A stretch of DNA of 64,000 nt, from NCBI GenBank assembly GCA_023415475.1, contig JAEZKL010000174.1:84415-148414 (forward strand), given 5' to 3'. Below, piece by piece: positions 28,241 through 37,979 of the stretch. The stretch comes from Bacillota bacterium. GTDB taxonomy: Bacteria; Bacillota; Clostridia; Lachnospirales; Lachnospiraceae. The translations under genes and the position numbers were made by a program. The notes under the pieces were generated by a model. That model saw nothing but the letters and a program-made list of their open reading frames with translations. It was not told where the DNA came from and did no database searches. Numbering within the stretch: position 1 is the first letter of the stretch; the number at the start of each line of letters is the position of its first letter.

Positions 28241-29416
28241 ATGTCACGTATTCTATTTATTAACGGTAATCTACATGGACATATCAATCCTACGCTGCCG
28301 ATTGTTAAGGAATTGGTACGACGTGGAGATGAGGTCTATTATTTCTCCAGCTTAGCTTTTCAGTCGAAAATCGAAGCTGCCGGGGCTGTTTTCCTTGATT
28401 ACGGGGAAGAGCTCGAGCATTTTGTACATACCTTCCATCCTCACGGTAACCATCCTTTTTATACACTGATAGAATCTATGCTGGGTTTTGACCGAACCGT
28501 AGTTCCTATTGTATTGAGAAAGACTAAGCACTTGCAATTTGACCTTCTGGTCCATGATATTATGTTTGGAGGAGGCACATTCCTTGCAAAGCAATTGAAG
28601 CTGCCTGCGATTGCTTCCTGCTCATCCTTCCTGTTTGAGAAGCCTCCTCTGCCTCCCCATATGCTGGAACCCGGCTTTCATCCTCAGCTTGACCTTGTGC
28701 TGAAGGAGCTGGAAGAGGCGTCTATGGAATGGTGGTTGGCTTCTCTTACGATTGAAGATATTTTCTGCAAGAAAGAAGCTAATAATCTTATCTATACCTC
28801 CAAGCTGTTTCATCCTCAGGGTGACAGCTATGATGCCTCCTACCGCTTTGTCGGTCCTAGTATTGCGGATCGCAATGAGATATTGGACCTACCCATTGAT
28901 TGCTCGGAAGGCAGTAAACTGATCTATATCACTCTGGGTACCATATTAAATAACAATATTGATTTCTATAATCAATGTATTGATGCATTTCGTAACACGG
29001 ATTATCAGGTTGTATTATCAATCGGCAGTAAAACAGAGGTTTCCTCCTTACAGCCACTTCCGGAGAATATCATAGCAAGAAATTATGTCCCCCAGCTGGA
29101 GCTGTTAAAGCATGCCCAGCTTATGATCAGCCATGGCGGTCTCAATAGTGTCAGTGAGTCGTTATACTTCGGTGTTCCGGTCATTGCGATTCCCTTAGCC
29201 AATGATCAACCGGCTGTAGCAAAGCGACTCCAGGAGCTCGGCGCCGGACTCTCAATAAAGCTTGAGGATATCACTCCTGAGAGCCTCAGATATCATGCAG
29301 ATACTATACTATCAGCACCAAGCTATTATGAGCAGTGCAAGCAGCTTTCCATCTCCTTCCGGGAGGCAGGCGGCTATGCAAAGGCTGCAGATTATATTCA
29401 TGGGATGATCAAATAA
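28241..29416 (+). CDS. MGT-family UDP-glycosyltransferase (GT1)
   Basis: 391 residues in the two-domain GT-B fold. The N-terminal acceptor domain begins ILFINGNLHGHINPTLPIVK, with the base His in the usual place. The C-terminal donor domain has ISHGGLNSVSESLYFGVPVI and PLANDQPAVAKRLQELGAG, the nucleotide-sugar motif. The group includes macrolide and flavonoid glycosyltransferases (OleD, YjiC) that inactivate small hydrophobic compounds by adding a sugar. AAAGGGGGGG precedes the ATG. Position behind a PadR repressor suggests inducible detoxification of an antibiotic or plant phenolic (inference). Confidence 0.9.
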   Translation: MSRILFINGNLHGHINPTLPIVKELVRRGDEVYYFSSLAFQSKIEAAGAVFLDYGEELEHFVHTFHPHGNHPFYTLIESMLGFDRTVVPIVLRKTKHLQFDLLVHDIMFGGGTFLAKQLKLPAIASCSSFLFEKPPLPPHMLEPGFHPQLDLVLKELEEASMEWWLASLTIEDIFCKKEANNLIYTSKLFHPQGDSYDASYRFVGPSIADRNEILDLPIDCSEGSKLIYITLGTILNNNIDFYNQCIDAFRNTDYQVVLSIGSKTEVSSLQPLPENIIARNYVPQLELLKHAQLMISHGGLNSVSESLYFGVPVIAIPLANDQPAVAKRLQELGAGLSIKLEDITPESLRYHADTILSAPSYYEQCKQLSISFREAGGYAKAADYIHGMIK

Positions 29417-29434
29417 ATAACTTCGAAACAGAAT

Positions 29435-29473
29435 CAGGCATATGTGACACCTTAATAGGTACCCATATGCCTG
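29435..29473. terminator. Hairpin after the glycosyltransferase gene
   Basis: Perfect 10-bp stem CAGGCATATG (29435-29444) with CATATGCCTG (29464-29473). The T-run is poor, so it may protect the RNA end rather than terminate by itself. Confidence 0.5.
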
Positions 29474-29558
29474 TATGTTATAGGACGAATGAACTTCTGT
29501 CAGATTTACTTTTATTCAACAGGTTTCACAAAACATATGCAAAGCCGACATTTTTTTA

Positions 29559-31160
29559 TTAATCAAGATATCTCTTCAGCGTTGCTCTCACTGCTCCTTT
29601 TCCTGCGATCAGCTCCAAGAACATACCTTCAATCTTCTCAGCCAGTCCTACCTCATAAAGATTTACAGCAAAGATCTTTTTATTGGAGAGAATTGGCCTG
29701 AGTACATTCTGGGCAATCGTCTTGTCCCCAAGCTTGATGTCCTTTACATATTCCTGTACCTCAGCCAATAGCGGGTCAGGACTTGGAGTAAATACATTTC
29801 CATTGTCATCCACACCCATCAGATAACGGCACCAGCCTGCTAGGGTCAACGGAATAAAAGTAAGCTCCGTTACCTTCAAATCCTTACTTGCGGCATAAGC
29901 CTTAATGGTCTCACCGAAACGAATCGGCAGCTTCTGCGAGGTATCTGTCGCAATTCTCTGAGGTGCATCGGGCATGAAGGGATTCGGTAGTCTAAGTTCC
30001 AATACAGCCTTGATGAAGTCCTGAGGATTAAGCACTCCCGGATTCACCACAACCGGCATACCCTCGACATAGCCTATTTTATTTACCAGCTTTACAAGCT
30101 CCGTATCTCTCATCTCTTCCCAGATGGTCTGGTAGGATAATAAGCAGCCGAAGATTGCAAGGGATGTATGAAGAGGATTCAGGCAGGTACACACCTTCAT
30201 CTTCTCAACCTTGTCCACCGTTTCACGATCGGTAAAGAGAACTCCCGCCTTCTCAAAGGGTGGTCTGCCGTTCGGGAAAGCCTCCTCGATAACAAGATAT
30301 TCGGTCTCCTCTGCATTGACAAAAGCTGCGGTATAGGTATTTTTACCGGTGATAATCAGCTCCGTATCCTCAAAGCCGTCATCCGCCAGCATCTGCTTCA
30401 CCTTATCGTCCGGTCTGGGTGTGATCTTATCAATCATACTCCAGGGAAAGGAAACCTTCTTCGGATCTGCAATATAGCTAAGGAAGCTATCCTTAACAAA
30501 GCCATTCTTCACCCAGTTCTCAGCATAAGCTTCTACTGCGGAATAAAGCTTATCCCCATTGTGAGAGCAGTTATCCATACTTACCATTGCGATCGGTGCA
30601 GCACCTGCCAGGAATCTCTCATAAAGCAACGCTGTCACCTTACCCATGATATGGTTCGGTTTCTCTAAGCCAATATTAAAATCAGCCTCCACTATGCCTA
30701 GATGGTCACCCCTTGAATCGAACAGACTGTAGCCCTTTTCCGTAATGGTAAAGCTCGCCATCTGGAGCGAGGAATTCTTAAATATCTCCTTCAATCTGGA
30801 CCATTCTCTATCATTAGAGCTATCGGCTACCAGAGATTCTACCACACTCCCGATGACTTTCTTCTCAATACTGCCGTTGGCCTTTAATACTACCAAAAGG
30901 CTCAGGTCATCAAAAGGCTTGTAAGCCTTCTCGATTATCTCATAATCAAAGCCTTCAGCAACTATTACACCCTTATCATAGCTTTTGTTGTTAAGCAGCT
31001 TCTGCATTCCCGCTGCCGGAAAGCCACGGAAGATATTACCTGCACCAAAGTGAATCCAGGTAGGCCCCTCCATCGTATTCTTTTTTACCTGGTCTCTGTT
31101 ATATTCAGGCAATTCGTAACCCTTCGCCTTCCATGTCTGATCATAATTCTTTAATCTCAT
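29559..31160 (-). CDS. uxuB: Mannitol dehydrogenase family; probable fructuronate reductase
   Basis: 533 residues from the ATG at 31160 (GGGAGG 5 nt before it; other in-frame ATGs at 31163 and 31181 fit less well). N-terminal NAD-binding domain (WIHFGAGNIFRGFPAAG) and C-terminal mannitol dehydrogenase domain, with the family signature near CTCLNPLHTSLAIFGCLL. Family enzymes reduce fructose, fructuronate or tagaturonate. The position directly after mannonate dehydratase and near alpha-glucuronidase makes fructuronate reductase (D-fructuronate to D-mannonate) most likely. Cytoplasmic. Confidence 0.87.
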   Translation of the reverse strand: MRLKNYDQTWKAKGYELPEYNRDQVKKNTMEGPTWIHFGAGNIFRGFPAAGMQKLLNNKSYDKGVIVAEGFDYEIIEKAYKPFDDLSLLVVLKANGSIEKKVIGSVVESLVADSSNDREWSRLKEIFKNSSLQMASFTITEKGYSLFDSRGDHLGIVEADFNIGLEKPNHIMGKVTALLYERFLAGAAPIAMVSMDNCSHNGDKLYSAVEAYAENWVKNGFVKDSFLSYIADPKKVSFPWSMIDKITPRPDDKVKQMLADDGFEDTELIITGKNTYTAAFVNAEETEYLVIEEAFPNGRPPFEKAGVLFTDRETVDKVEKMKVCTCLNPLHTSLAIFGCLLSYQTIWEEMRDTELVKLVNKIGYVEGMPVVVNPGVLNPQDFIKAVLELRLPNPFMPDAPQRIATDTSQKLPIRFGETIKAYAASKDLKVTELTFIPLTLAGWCRYLMGVDDNGNVFTPSPDPLLAEVQEYVKDIKLGDKTIAQNVLRPILSNKKIFAVNLYEVGLAEKIEGMFLELIAGKGAVRATLKRYLD

Positions 31161-31201
31161 CATGACCTCCCTATTCTGCATCTACGATGCATCCCTATGA
31201 A

Positions 31202-32278
31202 CTAGTTTCTGCTGCTCTTGTCGATTGCTTCCCACAGACCATTCAGATAAGCTACTCCGAGAGCTCTGTCATACAAACCATAACCGGGTCTTGCCTGCTC
31301 GCCCCAGATCATACGTCCGTGATCGGGACGGATGACACCGTTAAAGCCGCTCTCATAAAGAGCCTTGACGATGTCATACATATCAAAATTACCATCGGAG
31401 GACAGATGGGAGCTCTCATGGAACACACCGTCACATTCGAACTTCATATTTCTCAGATGGGCAAAATGAATTCTCTCACTGATCTTCGGATTACGGATAA
31501 TCTGAGGCAGGTTATTCTTCAGATTACTGCCAAGAGATCCGGTGCAAAGAGTAAATCCATTGTAAATACTGTCATTCAAGGAAGCGATCTCCTCCAAAGC
31601 CTTCTCACTGGTTACGATCCTCGGTAATCCGAATACACTCCAGGCAGGATCGTCCGGATGGATTGCCATCTTAATCTTATATTTCTCACAAACCGGCATA
31701 ATAGAATCCAGGAAATACTTAAGATTTTGCATCAGCTTCTCCGCCGTAACACCCTTATATTTCTCGAACAAGCCAATGATCTCGTCCCTGCGGTTCGGTT
31801 CCCAGCCGGGAAGAATAAAGCCGCCGCTTTCCTTCTCCATACGCTCGAACATAGCGGAGGGCTCTATTCCCTTAATAATATTCTCATCATAAGCCAGTGC
31901 ATAAGAACCATCCTCTAATCGCATAGCCAGATCGGTTCTTGTCCAGTCAAAAATCGGCATAAAATTATAGCAAACCAGATGTACATCAGCTTTTCCAAGG
32001 TTTTCGAGTGATATCTTATAATTCTCAATATATTGTTCACGGGAGGGAAGGCCAATCTTAATATCCTCGTGAATATTAACGCTTTCGATTCCAATCAGCT
32101 TCAGTCCGCTCTCCTCCACTGTATTCTTCAATGCCAGGATATCCTCCAGCTTCCATGCTTCACCAACCGCAATATCATGTAAGGAGGATACGACTCCGCT
32201 CACTCCTGGAATCTGTTTAATCTTGTCCAAAGCTACACTATCATGCTTTTCGCCAAACCATCTTAAAGTCATTTCCAT
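31202..32278 (-). CDS. uxuA: Mannonate dehydratase
   Basis: 358 residues, the usual length. It dehydrates D-mannonate to 2-keto-3-deoxygluconate in hexuronate breakdown, using a divalent metal. TIM-barrel family motifs are visible: MTLRWFGEKHDSVALDKIKQ at the start, KMAIHPDDPAWSVFGLPRIV with a metal-binding His and Asp, and the C-terminal VIRPDHGRMIWGEQARPGYG. AAAGGA lies upstream. It is transcribed with the reductase gene 41 bp downstream, and together they process glucuronate released by the GH67 enzyme. Confidence 0.96.
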   Translation of the reverse strand: MEMTLRWFGEKHDSVALDKIKQIPGVSGVVSSLHDIAVGEAWKLEDILALKNTVEESGLKLIGIESVNIHEDIKIGLPSREQYIENYKISLENLGKADVHLVCYNFMPIFDWTRTDLAMRLEDGSYALAYDENIIKGIEPSAMFERMEKESGGFILPGWEPNRRDEIIGLFEKYKGVTAEKLMQNLKYFLDSIMPVCEKYKIKMAIHPDDPAWSVFGLPRIVTSEKALEEIASLNDSIYNGFTLCTGSLGSNLKNNLPQIIRNPKISERIHFAHLRNMKFECDGVFHESSHLSSDGNFDMYDIVKALYESGFNGVIRPDHGRMIWGEQARPGYGLYDRALGVAYLNGLWEAIDKSSRN

Positions 32279-32450
32279 TTATTCAAATTCCTTTCATACT
32301 AATTTCTTACTATACTCTAGTATTTAGTATATTATCTACACTATTAGAATACAAGAAATTTTTTGCAGTTTGGAAATCGGTTACTACTTGATGCAATCTA
32401 TCTTACATGATCATATTACTATTATATTTTAATCAGCCTTTATGCATTAT

Positions 32451-32491
32451 GTGCGTAGCACGATGAATTGGTGAACCAATTCACTTGTCAT
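32451..32491. repeat. Intergenic hairpin repeat unit (copy B)
   Basis: GTGC-GTA-GCAC (32451-32461), then a perfect 9-bp palindromic hairpin around TGAATTGGTGAACCAATTCA (32464-32483), then ACTTGTCAT. CAATTCACTTGTCAT (32477-32491) is identical to 19117-19131. The rest of the 266-bp gap between uxuA and the alpha-glucuronidase gene holds the uxuA promoter and a terminator. Confidence 0.6.
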
Positions 32492-32503
32492 GAATTAAAA
32501 ATA

Positions 32504-32530
32504 GAGCCGCAATATAATCTACTGCGGCTC
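32504..32530 (-). terminator. Intrinsic terminator of the alpha-glucuronidase gene
   Basis: Perfect 8-bp GC-rich stem GAGCCGCA (32504-32511) with TGCGGCTC (32523-32530). On the minus strand it is followed by TATTTTTAATT, 15 bp after the gene stop. Confidence 0.85.
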
Positions 32531-32544
32531 GGCTGAATATTTTC

Positions 32545-34593
32545 TTAATAAATCTTCCTGTGCTTACTATCATCTACCCCTGCTTTTCGGTAGAAATAGG
32601 TATTAATTCTATCCCTCCATTCTATAGCACTTTCTAACTGCTCATCAAAGCGTTCACTCATACGAAGATAAGCATCCTGCGGCAGTAGCTCCTTAATGGA
32701 TTGCAAGCCTGCAATCATTTTCTCTACCTCTTCCACTCCTTCAAAATGTGTATCATAAATATGCTGAAGCAAAGTCTTACCGCTTTTAAGTACATAATCA
32801 TAGCTTACATGATGGAAGAATAAAAGCAGTTCCTCCGGGCAAGTCTCAATGCTCTCATACATAGAGGCATTTGGCTCGTTATACTGGGTAACATAGCCGG
32901 TTCCGTTAACCGTACGGTCCACTCCTACCCCGTCCCGATTCGCTCTATGATAGGTGCCCCATTTGTCGTATTCATAACCGTCCACATTAGGTCCGTAATG
33001 ATTGTTCGGATTAACCATCCATCCAATACCTAAGGGAGAGGTGTATTTTTCATAAGTTAACCAGGAGTTCTGCAAGATCTCCGACAAGACGGTCAGAACC
33101 TTCTCGTTATGAGAGAAGGTTAATAGAATCCATTCTCTCATAATCTCCTCTGACGTTAGCTCCGTATTCCAGCAAAGCCTTCCGAAGCCATACAGATTAG
33201 CTGCCGCGAGATCGTGACCGGTCCAATTATAGTCATCACCAGTATTCGCCACTGCTGCTATCCCACAATTCGTCTGATGATAAGTCCTACCGGCCACAAT
33301 ATCGGCAACGGTAGCACCTGTATCCTCTGCATAAGTATTAAAGCTTAAGACTTCCTTCCACATTGGTACAAGATAGCATACATGCTTCTGTTGGCCGGTG
33401 TACTCCTGGGCTATCTGCACCTCCAGCATCTGATTGGTTTTCTTAAGACCGCCAAAAAGCGGGGATACCGGTTCTCTAACCTGGAAATCCATCGGTCCGT
33501 TCTTAATCTGAAGAATCACATTCTCTTCAAATTGTCCATCCAGACCCATAAAGTTATCGTAAGCTGCTCTTGCACGATCGGTCTTATAATCACGCCAATC
33601 CTGCTGGCAGTTATACACAAAACACCTCCATATGAGAATTCCATTATACGGCTTCAAGGCTCTTGCCAAAACATTGGCTCCATCGGCATGAGTTCTTCCA
33701 TAAGTAAAGGGACCTGGACGACCTTCCGAATCTGCTTTGATTAAAAATCCCCCGAAATCCGGTATCTGATGGTATATATTTCTGGCACAACTCCTCCACC
33801 ACTTTTCAACACCCGGATCACAGGGATCGGCCGTACTAATACCTCCTATTTCTAAAGGAGCTGCAAAATTCACGCTTAAATATAGCTTAATACCAAAGCC
33901 GGAGAATATATCGACCATTTCCTTAAGCTTTCCTAAATAACGGTCGGTGATGAGCCCAGAGGCTGCTCCTCCGCGTACATTAACATTATTTATGACTATA
34001 GCATTGATACCTACCGATGCTGCAATTCTTGCATAATCAGTCGTTCGTTCATTGATCAGAATCTCTTCCTGATTAAAGAAGAAGGAAGAACCGGAATACC
34101 CACGTTCAATACTACCATCCAGGTTATCCCAATGATTAAGCATACGCAAGCGATTCATAGGCTTTTCCAAAAGACTCAATCCCCGTAGATCCTTCCCCAT
34201 GGCAACCCTGCGAATAAGCTCGAAGCATCCATACAAGATACCTTTTTCCGTACTGCCAATAATATATATATTGGTATTAATCTGATGAATACGGTAGCCT
34301 TCCTCTCCTAATTCCTCTGTGCTCCAGCGTTCCTTGCATATTTCATGGCTACTGTCAGCTAATATAATACAATTTGTCAGGGAAGTGGTCTCTCTGCTGT
34401 TCTGTTCCAAACTGTATTCCAGTTTGATATCCAGCATACTCATCAATGCGTTGCTAAGCTCCCTGACCGCATTTCTTACTATTACTCCTGCCGGTTTATT
34501 GTTTGCTTTAAATAAATAGAGCTTCCTCAGTAAATCTGCATCCTTAAAGTCTTTCACCTTATGATAGTTAAGCCAGCATTGATTATAACTCAT
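32545..34593 (-). CDS. aguA: Alpha-glucuronidase, GH67
   Basis: 682 residues from the ATG at 34593, spaced from AGGAG; an upstream ATG at 34611 would overlap that site. It removes 4-O-methyl-glucuronic acid from the non-reducing end of short glucuronoxylan oligosaccharides. Domains: N-terminal beta-sandwich (about 1-140), catalytic TIM barrel (about 141-460), C-terminal helical dimer domain. The acid Glu is in KADSEGRPGP (E290). The following LDGQFEENVILQIKNGPMDF and REPVSPLFG carry the other conserved acidic residues. No signal peptide, so it acts on imported aldouronic acids, with uxuA/uxuB downstream. Confidence 0.96.
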   Translation of the reverse strand: MSYNQCWLNYHKVKDFKDADLLRKLYLFKANNKPAGVIVRNAVRELSNALMSMLDIKLEYSLEQNSRETTSLTNCIILADSSHEICKERWSTEELGEEGYRIHQINTNIYIIGSTEKGILYGCFELIRRVAMGKDLRGLSLLEKPMNRLRMLNHWDNLDGSIERGYSGSSFFFNQEEILINERTTDYARIAASVGINAIVINNVNVRGGAASGLITDRYLGKLKEMVDIFSGFGIKLYLSVNFAAPLEIGGISTADPCDPGVEKWWRSCARNIYHQIPDFGGFLIKADSEGRPGPFTYGRTHADGANVLARALKPYNGILIWRCFVYNCQQDWRDYKTDRARAAYDNFMGLDGQFEENVILQIKNGPMDFQVREPVSPLFGGLKKTNQMLEVQIAQEYTGQQKHVCYLVPMWKEVLSFNTYAEDTGATVADIVAGRTYHQTNCGIAAVANTGDDYNWTGHDLAAANLYGFGRLCWNTELTSEEIMREWILLTFSHNEKVLTVLSEILQNSWLTYEKYTSPLGIGWMVNPNNHYGPNVDGYEYDKWGTYHRANRDGVGVDRTVNGTGYVTQYNEPNASMYESIETCPEELLLFFHHVSYDYVLKSGKTLLQHIYDTHFEGVEEVEKMIAGLQSIKELLPQDAYLRMSERFDEQLESAIEWRDRINTYFYRKAGVDDSKHRKIY

Positions 34594-34722
34594 TTTTTCT
34601 CTCCTATTCATCTATGTATCAATAGAAAAATACAGGGTCTGACATATGTATCCCCAAAGCAACCCTCGTACGTATCACGAAGGCTTTCATAATTCGGAAA
34701 TAGTGCCTACCTATACGATTAA

Positions 34723-34749
34723 AAGTGGGCGCTGATTTAACGCCCACTT
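34723..34749 (-). terminator. Intrinsic terminator of the GH3 gene
   Basis: Perfect 9-bp stem AAGTGGGCG (34723-34731) with CGCCCACTT (34741-34749). On the minus strand it is followed by TTTTAATCG, 13 bp after the gene stop. Confidence 0.85.
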
Positions 34750-34762
34750 CTCGCTCTCCCTA

Positions 34763-36922
34763 TTACAGAATAACGGTTTTTTTGGAACGCATGATTTTAC
34801 TGTACGGCTTATTACCTGTTAATTGAATACTTCTTGCGTCCGGCTGGCTCATACCAATGAATACTTCGTATTCCCCTTCATGAAGCACTAGCTTACCGTT
34901 GCTATCATATAGTCCAAAAGCTTCGTCCTTTAACGTTATTCTAATTGTTTTTTGTTCTCCGGGCATTAGATTAACCTTCTTTAGCCCCTTTAGCTGATGA
35001 TTGGGTGCACCTTCTACCTTTGCCTTAACATAAACCTGAACCGTCTCGGCGCCAGCATAATCACCAATATTCTTCAGGTCCACTCTGCAGCTTACTGATT
35101 TGCCTGACTCAAGCTCGTCGGTATCGACCGATGCATTGCTCATCTCAAACTTCGTATAGGACATACCATATCCAAAGGGATACAAAGCATCCTGAGCCAT
35201 ATAACGATAGGTTCTGCCCTTCATATTGTAATCCGTAAATTCCGGCAGTTCCTCAGAAGTACGATAAAAAGTAACCGGAAGCTTACCCTCAGGTGAAAAT
35301 TCACCGAATAATAGCTCAGCAATAACCCTACCGCCCTGCGCTCCGGGATACCATCCCTGAACGATAGCCGGAATATGCTCGTCCTCCCACGGAATACTCA
35401 GAGCACTACCGGATAGTAATACTAATACCACCGGCTTTCCGCTGCGATATAATTCCTTAATCACCTCTTCTTGAATACCGGGAAGTCTTAAGTTCGGTTT
35501 ATCTCCGCTGGCAAATTCATTACCCTGATCTCCCTCTTCCCCCTCCAGACCGGGATCCAGACCGAAGCAGGCAATAACCACATCACTCTTGTCACATACC
35601 GCGCGCGCTTCCGCAATACGGTCATTCTCCTGTCCTAAGCCCTGAACACGGTTCTTGAATAGATGGCAGCCCTCAGAGAAGAATATGCGGGTGCTGTCTC
35701 CCAGATATCCTCTGATACCCTCTAGAATTGTTATATATTCGGATGATGTACCCTCATAATTACCAACCAAAGCATTACGATTATCTGCATTCGGTCCGAT
35801 TACACCGACTGTCTTAATCTTATTTTTATTTAACGGAAGCAGATTGTTCTCATTCTTTAATAAAACAATAGATTTTCCGGATGCCTTCCGATTCAGCTTT
35901 TTATGCTCCGCCTGATCCACCTGATCATAATCGATTGAGTTGAAGGGAACCTTCGACGGATCATCAAACAACCCTAACTTCATACGGGTTGTAACCAGTC
36001 GGATCACCGCCTGATCTATCGTTTCTTCCTTCACAAGACCGTCTCTGATCGCATAGAGCAGGTTACCATACATATTACCGCAATTTAAGTCGCAGCCATT
36101 ATTCATTGCCAATGCCACTGACTCAACAGGTGTCGAGGTTACCATATGGCCCTCATGGAAATCCTTAATAGCCCAACAGTCGGAGGTTACATGCCCCTCA
36201 AAGCTCCATTGCTCACGAAGAATATCCTGGAGCAGGGTCTTGCTGCCACAGCAGGGCTCGCCATTGGTACGGTTATAAGCACCCATGACAGCTTCTACAC
36301 CGGCCTCCTGTACACAGGCCTTAAAAGCAGGAAGATAAGTTTCATATAAATCCTGATTGGATACTTCCGCATTAAAGCTATGCCTGATATCCTCCGGTCC
36401 GGAATGTACAGCAAAATGCTTCGCACATGCAGCTGCCTTCATATACTTCTCATCATGTCCTTGAATTCCTTGCACGAATCTGACACCAAGTCTGGAGCTT
36501 AAATAAGGATCCTCACCATAAGTCTCATGGCCTCTTCCCCATCTGGGATCACGGAAAATATTCACATTGGGCGACCAGAAGGTTAAGCCCTTATAAATGT
36601 CGGTATCATTATACTTCTGCTGCATATTAAACTTTGCTCTGCCTTCGGTAGAAATCACATCAGCGACTTCCTCCAGAAGATCCTCATCAAAGGTAGCAGC
36701 CAGGCCGATTGCCTGTGGAAATACCGTAGCAACTCCGGCACGTGCAACACCATGCAGTGCCTCGTTCCACCAATTATATGCCTTTACTCCAAGCCTCTCT
36801 ATGGCCGGAGCAGTATACAGAGTCTGAAAAACCTTCTCTTCTAAAGTCATCCTGGATACTAAATCCTTCGCTCTATCCTGAAAGCTTAAGGTCTCATCCA
36901 AATATGCGTATCTATCTTGCAT
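34763..36922 (-). CDS. GH3 beta-xylosidase / beta-glucosidase
   Basis: 719 residues: GH3 N-terminal barrel (about 15-290), the C-terminal alpha/beta domain (about 355-580) and a fibronectin III-like domain (about 620-695). The nucleophile is D248 in VTSDCWAIKD; the substrate-binding Lys-His pair is in AKHFAVHSGPE. The start is well marked by AGGAGG 8 nt upstream. No signal peptide. The WSPNVNIFRDPRWGRGHETY pattern and the setting beside alpha-glucuronidase favour xylosidase activity on xylo-oligosaccharides, though beta-glucosidase or arabinosidase activity is possible in this family. Confidence 0.93.
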   Translation of the reverse strand: MQDRYAYLDETLSFQDRAKDLVSRMTLEEKVFQTLYTAPAIERLGVKAYNWWNEALHGVARAGVATVFPQAIGLAATFDEDLLEEVADVISTEGRAKFNMQQKYNDTDIYKGLTFWSPNVNIFRDPRWGRGHETYGEDPYLSSRLGVRFVQGIQGHDEKYMKAAACAKHFAVHSGPEDIRHSFNAEVSNQDLYETYLPAFKACVQEAGVEAVMGAYNRTNGEPCCGSKTLLQDILREQWSFEGHVTSDCWAIKDFHEGHMVTSTPVESVALAMNNGCDLNCGNMYGNLLYAIRDGLVKEETIDQAVIRLVTTRMKLGLFDDPSKVPFNSIDYDQVDQAEHKKLNRKASGKSIVLLKNENNLLPLNKNKIKTVGVIGPNADNRNALVGNYEGTSSEYITILEGIRGYLGDSTRIFFSEGCHLFKNRVQGLGQENDRIAEARAVCDKSDVVIACFGLDPGLEGEEGDQGNEFASGDKPNLRLPGIQEEVIKELYRSGKPVVLVLLSGSALSIPWEDEHIPAIVQGWYPGAQGGRVIAELLFGEFSPEGKLPVTFYRTSEELPEFTDYNMKGRTYRYMAQDALYPFGYGMSYTKFEMSNASVDTDELESGKSVSCRVDLKNIGDYAGAETVQVYVKAKVEGAPNHQLKGLKKVNLMPGEQKTIRITLKDEAFGLYDSNGKLVLHEGEYEVFIGMSQPDARSIQLTGNKPYSKIMRSKKTVIL

Positions 36923-37165
36923 CTATGTGTCCTCCTAAAAGTCTGTTTTTTGTAGAGTAAGTATAATAATGCGAGCTTATTATTACTAACTTTCATCTTC
37001 GATATCTCTATTGACAGCATCTATTCTATGCAATAAATTGCTTTATTTCTATGCCATACTAACTTAATATTACACTATATTCGTTTAATTACTCAACAAA
37101 AAAATGCAACAGATTACGTTTAAAATTATGAATTATTGCTATCATTATTCAATTATTATACAATA

Positions 37166-37330
37166 ATGGGATGAGGGTTCCTCAGAGGACAGCGCATTGC
37201 CCTCTGAGCCCTATTCCCATCTTCGATCTCCAAGCTGCTTAACTAAGGCAGCTTATTACTAGCGGAAGAATCATGAGTGTGCCACTGAACACACTCAACT
37301 GTTCTTCTTAAGGGAATTCCCATTTCCCTT
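37166..37330. ncRNA. Candidate structured RNA: array of four hairpins
   Basis: Four stable stem-loops follow one another in a 1,057-bp gap with no intact gene. H1 (37166-37220): stacked stems ATGGGA/TCCCAT, AGGG/CCCT and CTCAGAGG/CCTCTGAG, 18 pairs in all. H2: AAGCTGC (37232-37238)/GCAGCTT (37248-37254). H3: GAAGAA (37265-37270)/TTCTTC (37302-37307) enclosing GAGTGTG/CACACTC. H4: AAGGGAA (37310-37316)/TTCCCTT (37324-37330). The region is GC-richer than its AT-rich surroundings. No known class recognised; strand unresolved. Neither end has a strong T-run. Confidence 0.45.
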
Positions 37331-37364
37331 TGTCCCTACAAAACTGATATAATAGTCTATATAT

Positions 37365-37466
37365 CTAAGATATTATTCTGCATAATTGCGCCACCTGATC
37401 TTCTCCCAAATATTCCTTCAAAGCCTCGACGTTGTCAGCCAAGGAATAGTCAAGCAGCCTTTCTTC
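37365..37466 (-). pseudogene. Possible 33-codon gene remnant
   Basis: A minus-strand frame reads EERLLDYSLADNVEALKEYL, then GEDQVAQLCRIIS and a stop at 37365. It is closed upstream by TAA at 37467-37469, and contains no ATG. The composition looks like a real helical protein C-terminus. It lies beside the hairpin array in the long gap between the GH3 gene and the AraC gene, suggesting a deleted gene. Family not recognised. The rest of the gap (37470-37979) is AT-rich with no gene I can support. Confidence 0.35.
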
Positions 37467-37979
37467 TTAAATATTGATATAACAGGTTCCTTCCCTCTCT
37501 TTGCACATATTGCATAGAATTCATGAATTTGAAACGATATATTTTAATACTATATCAAAATTTGCTTTTTGACCTATCATATTTTGCTTTAATAATATCA
37601 TCTTTTGCGATTCTAAATGAGATTTCATCCCCTATCGTAAAATAATTTATTGAATCAACAAATCCTATTTACAAATAAAAAACTTTATAATAGAATATAA
37701 CTCATAATATTACTATCAAATTTACCAATGAGCAGTAGTAATAATCCCTATTCGTTCTATATATTGTACAAATTATTTTTTTTACTTGATCCAGAAAGAA
37801 AATAGCAATATTTATTATCTAAAAAACACGTTTCGTAGCAATATTCATCATTATGATGCAATATATAAGCATTTACGCGAAGCCGGTAATATGCAGACTG
37901 TTACATTAATCACCAATACCTGCAAGAAAACGGATGACCATTATATATAACATTTTTTCGAAAGGCTACGGTATAAGAA

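Noticed and set aside
29489..29701. 70-residue plus-strand ORF at the 3' end of the fructuronate reductase gene
   Set aside because: Mostly antisense to the reductase C-terminus, without a ribosome site.
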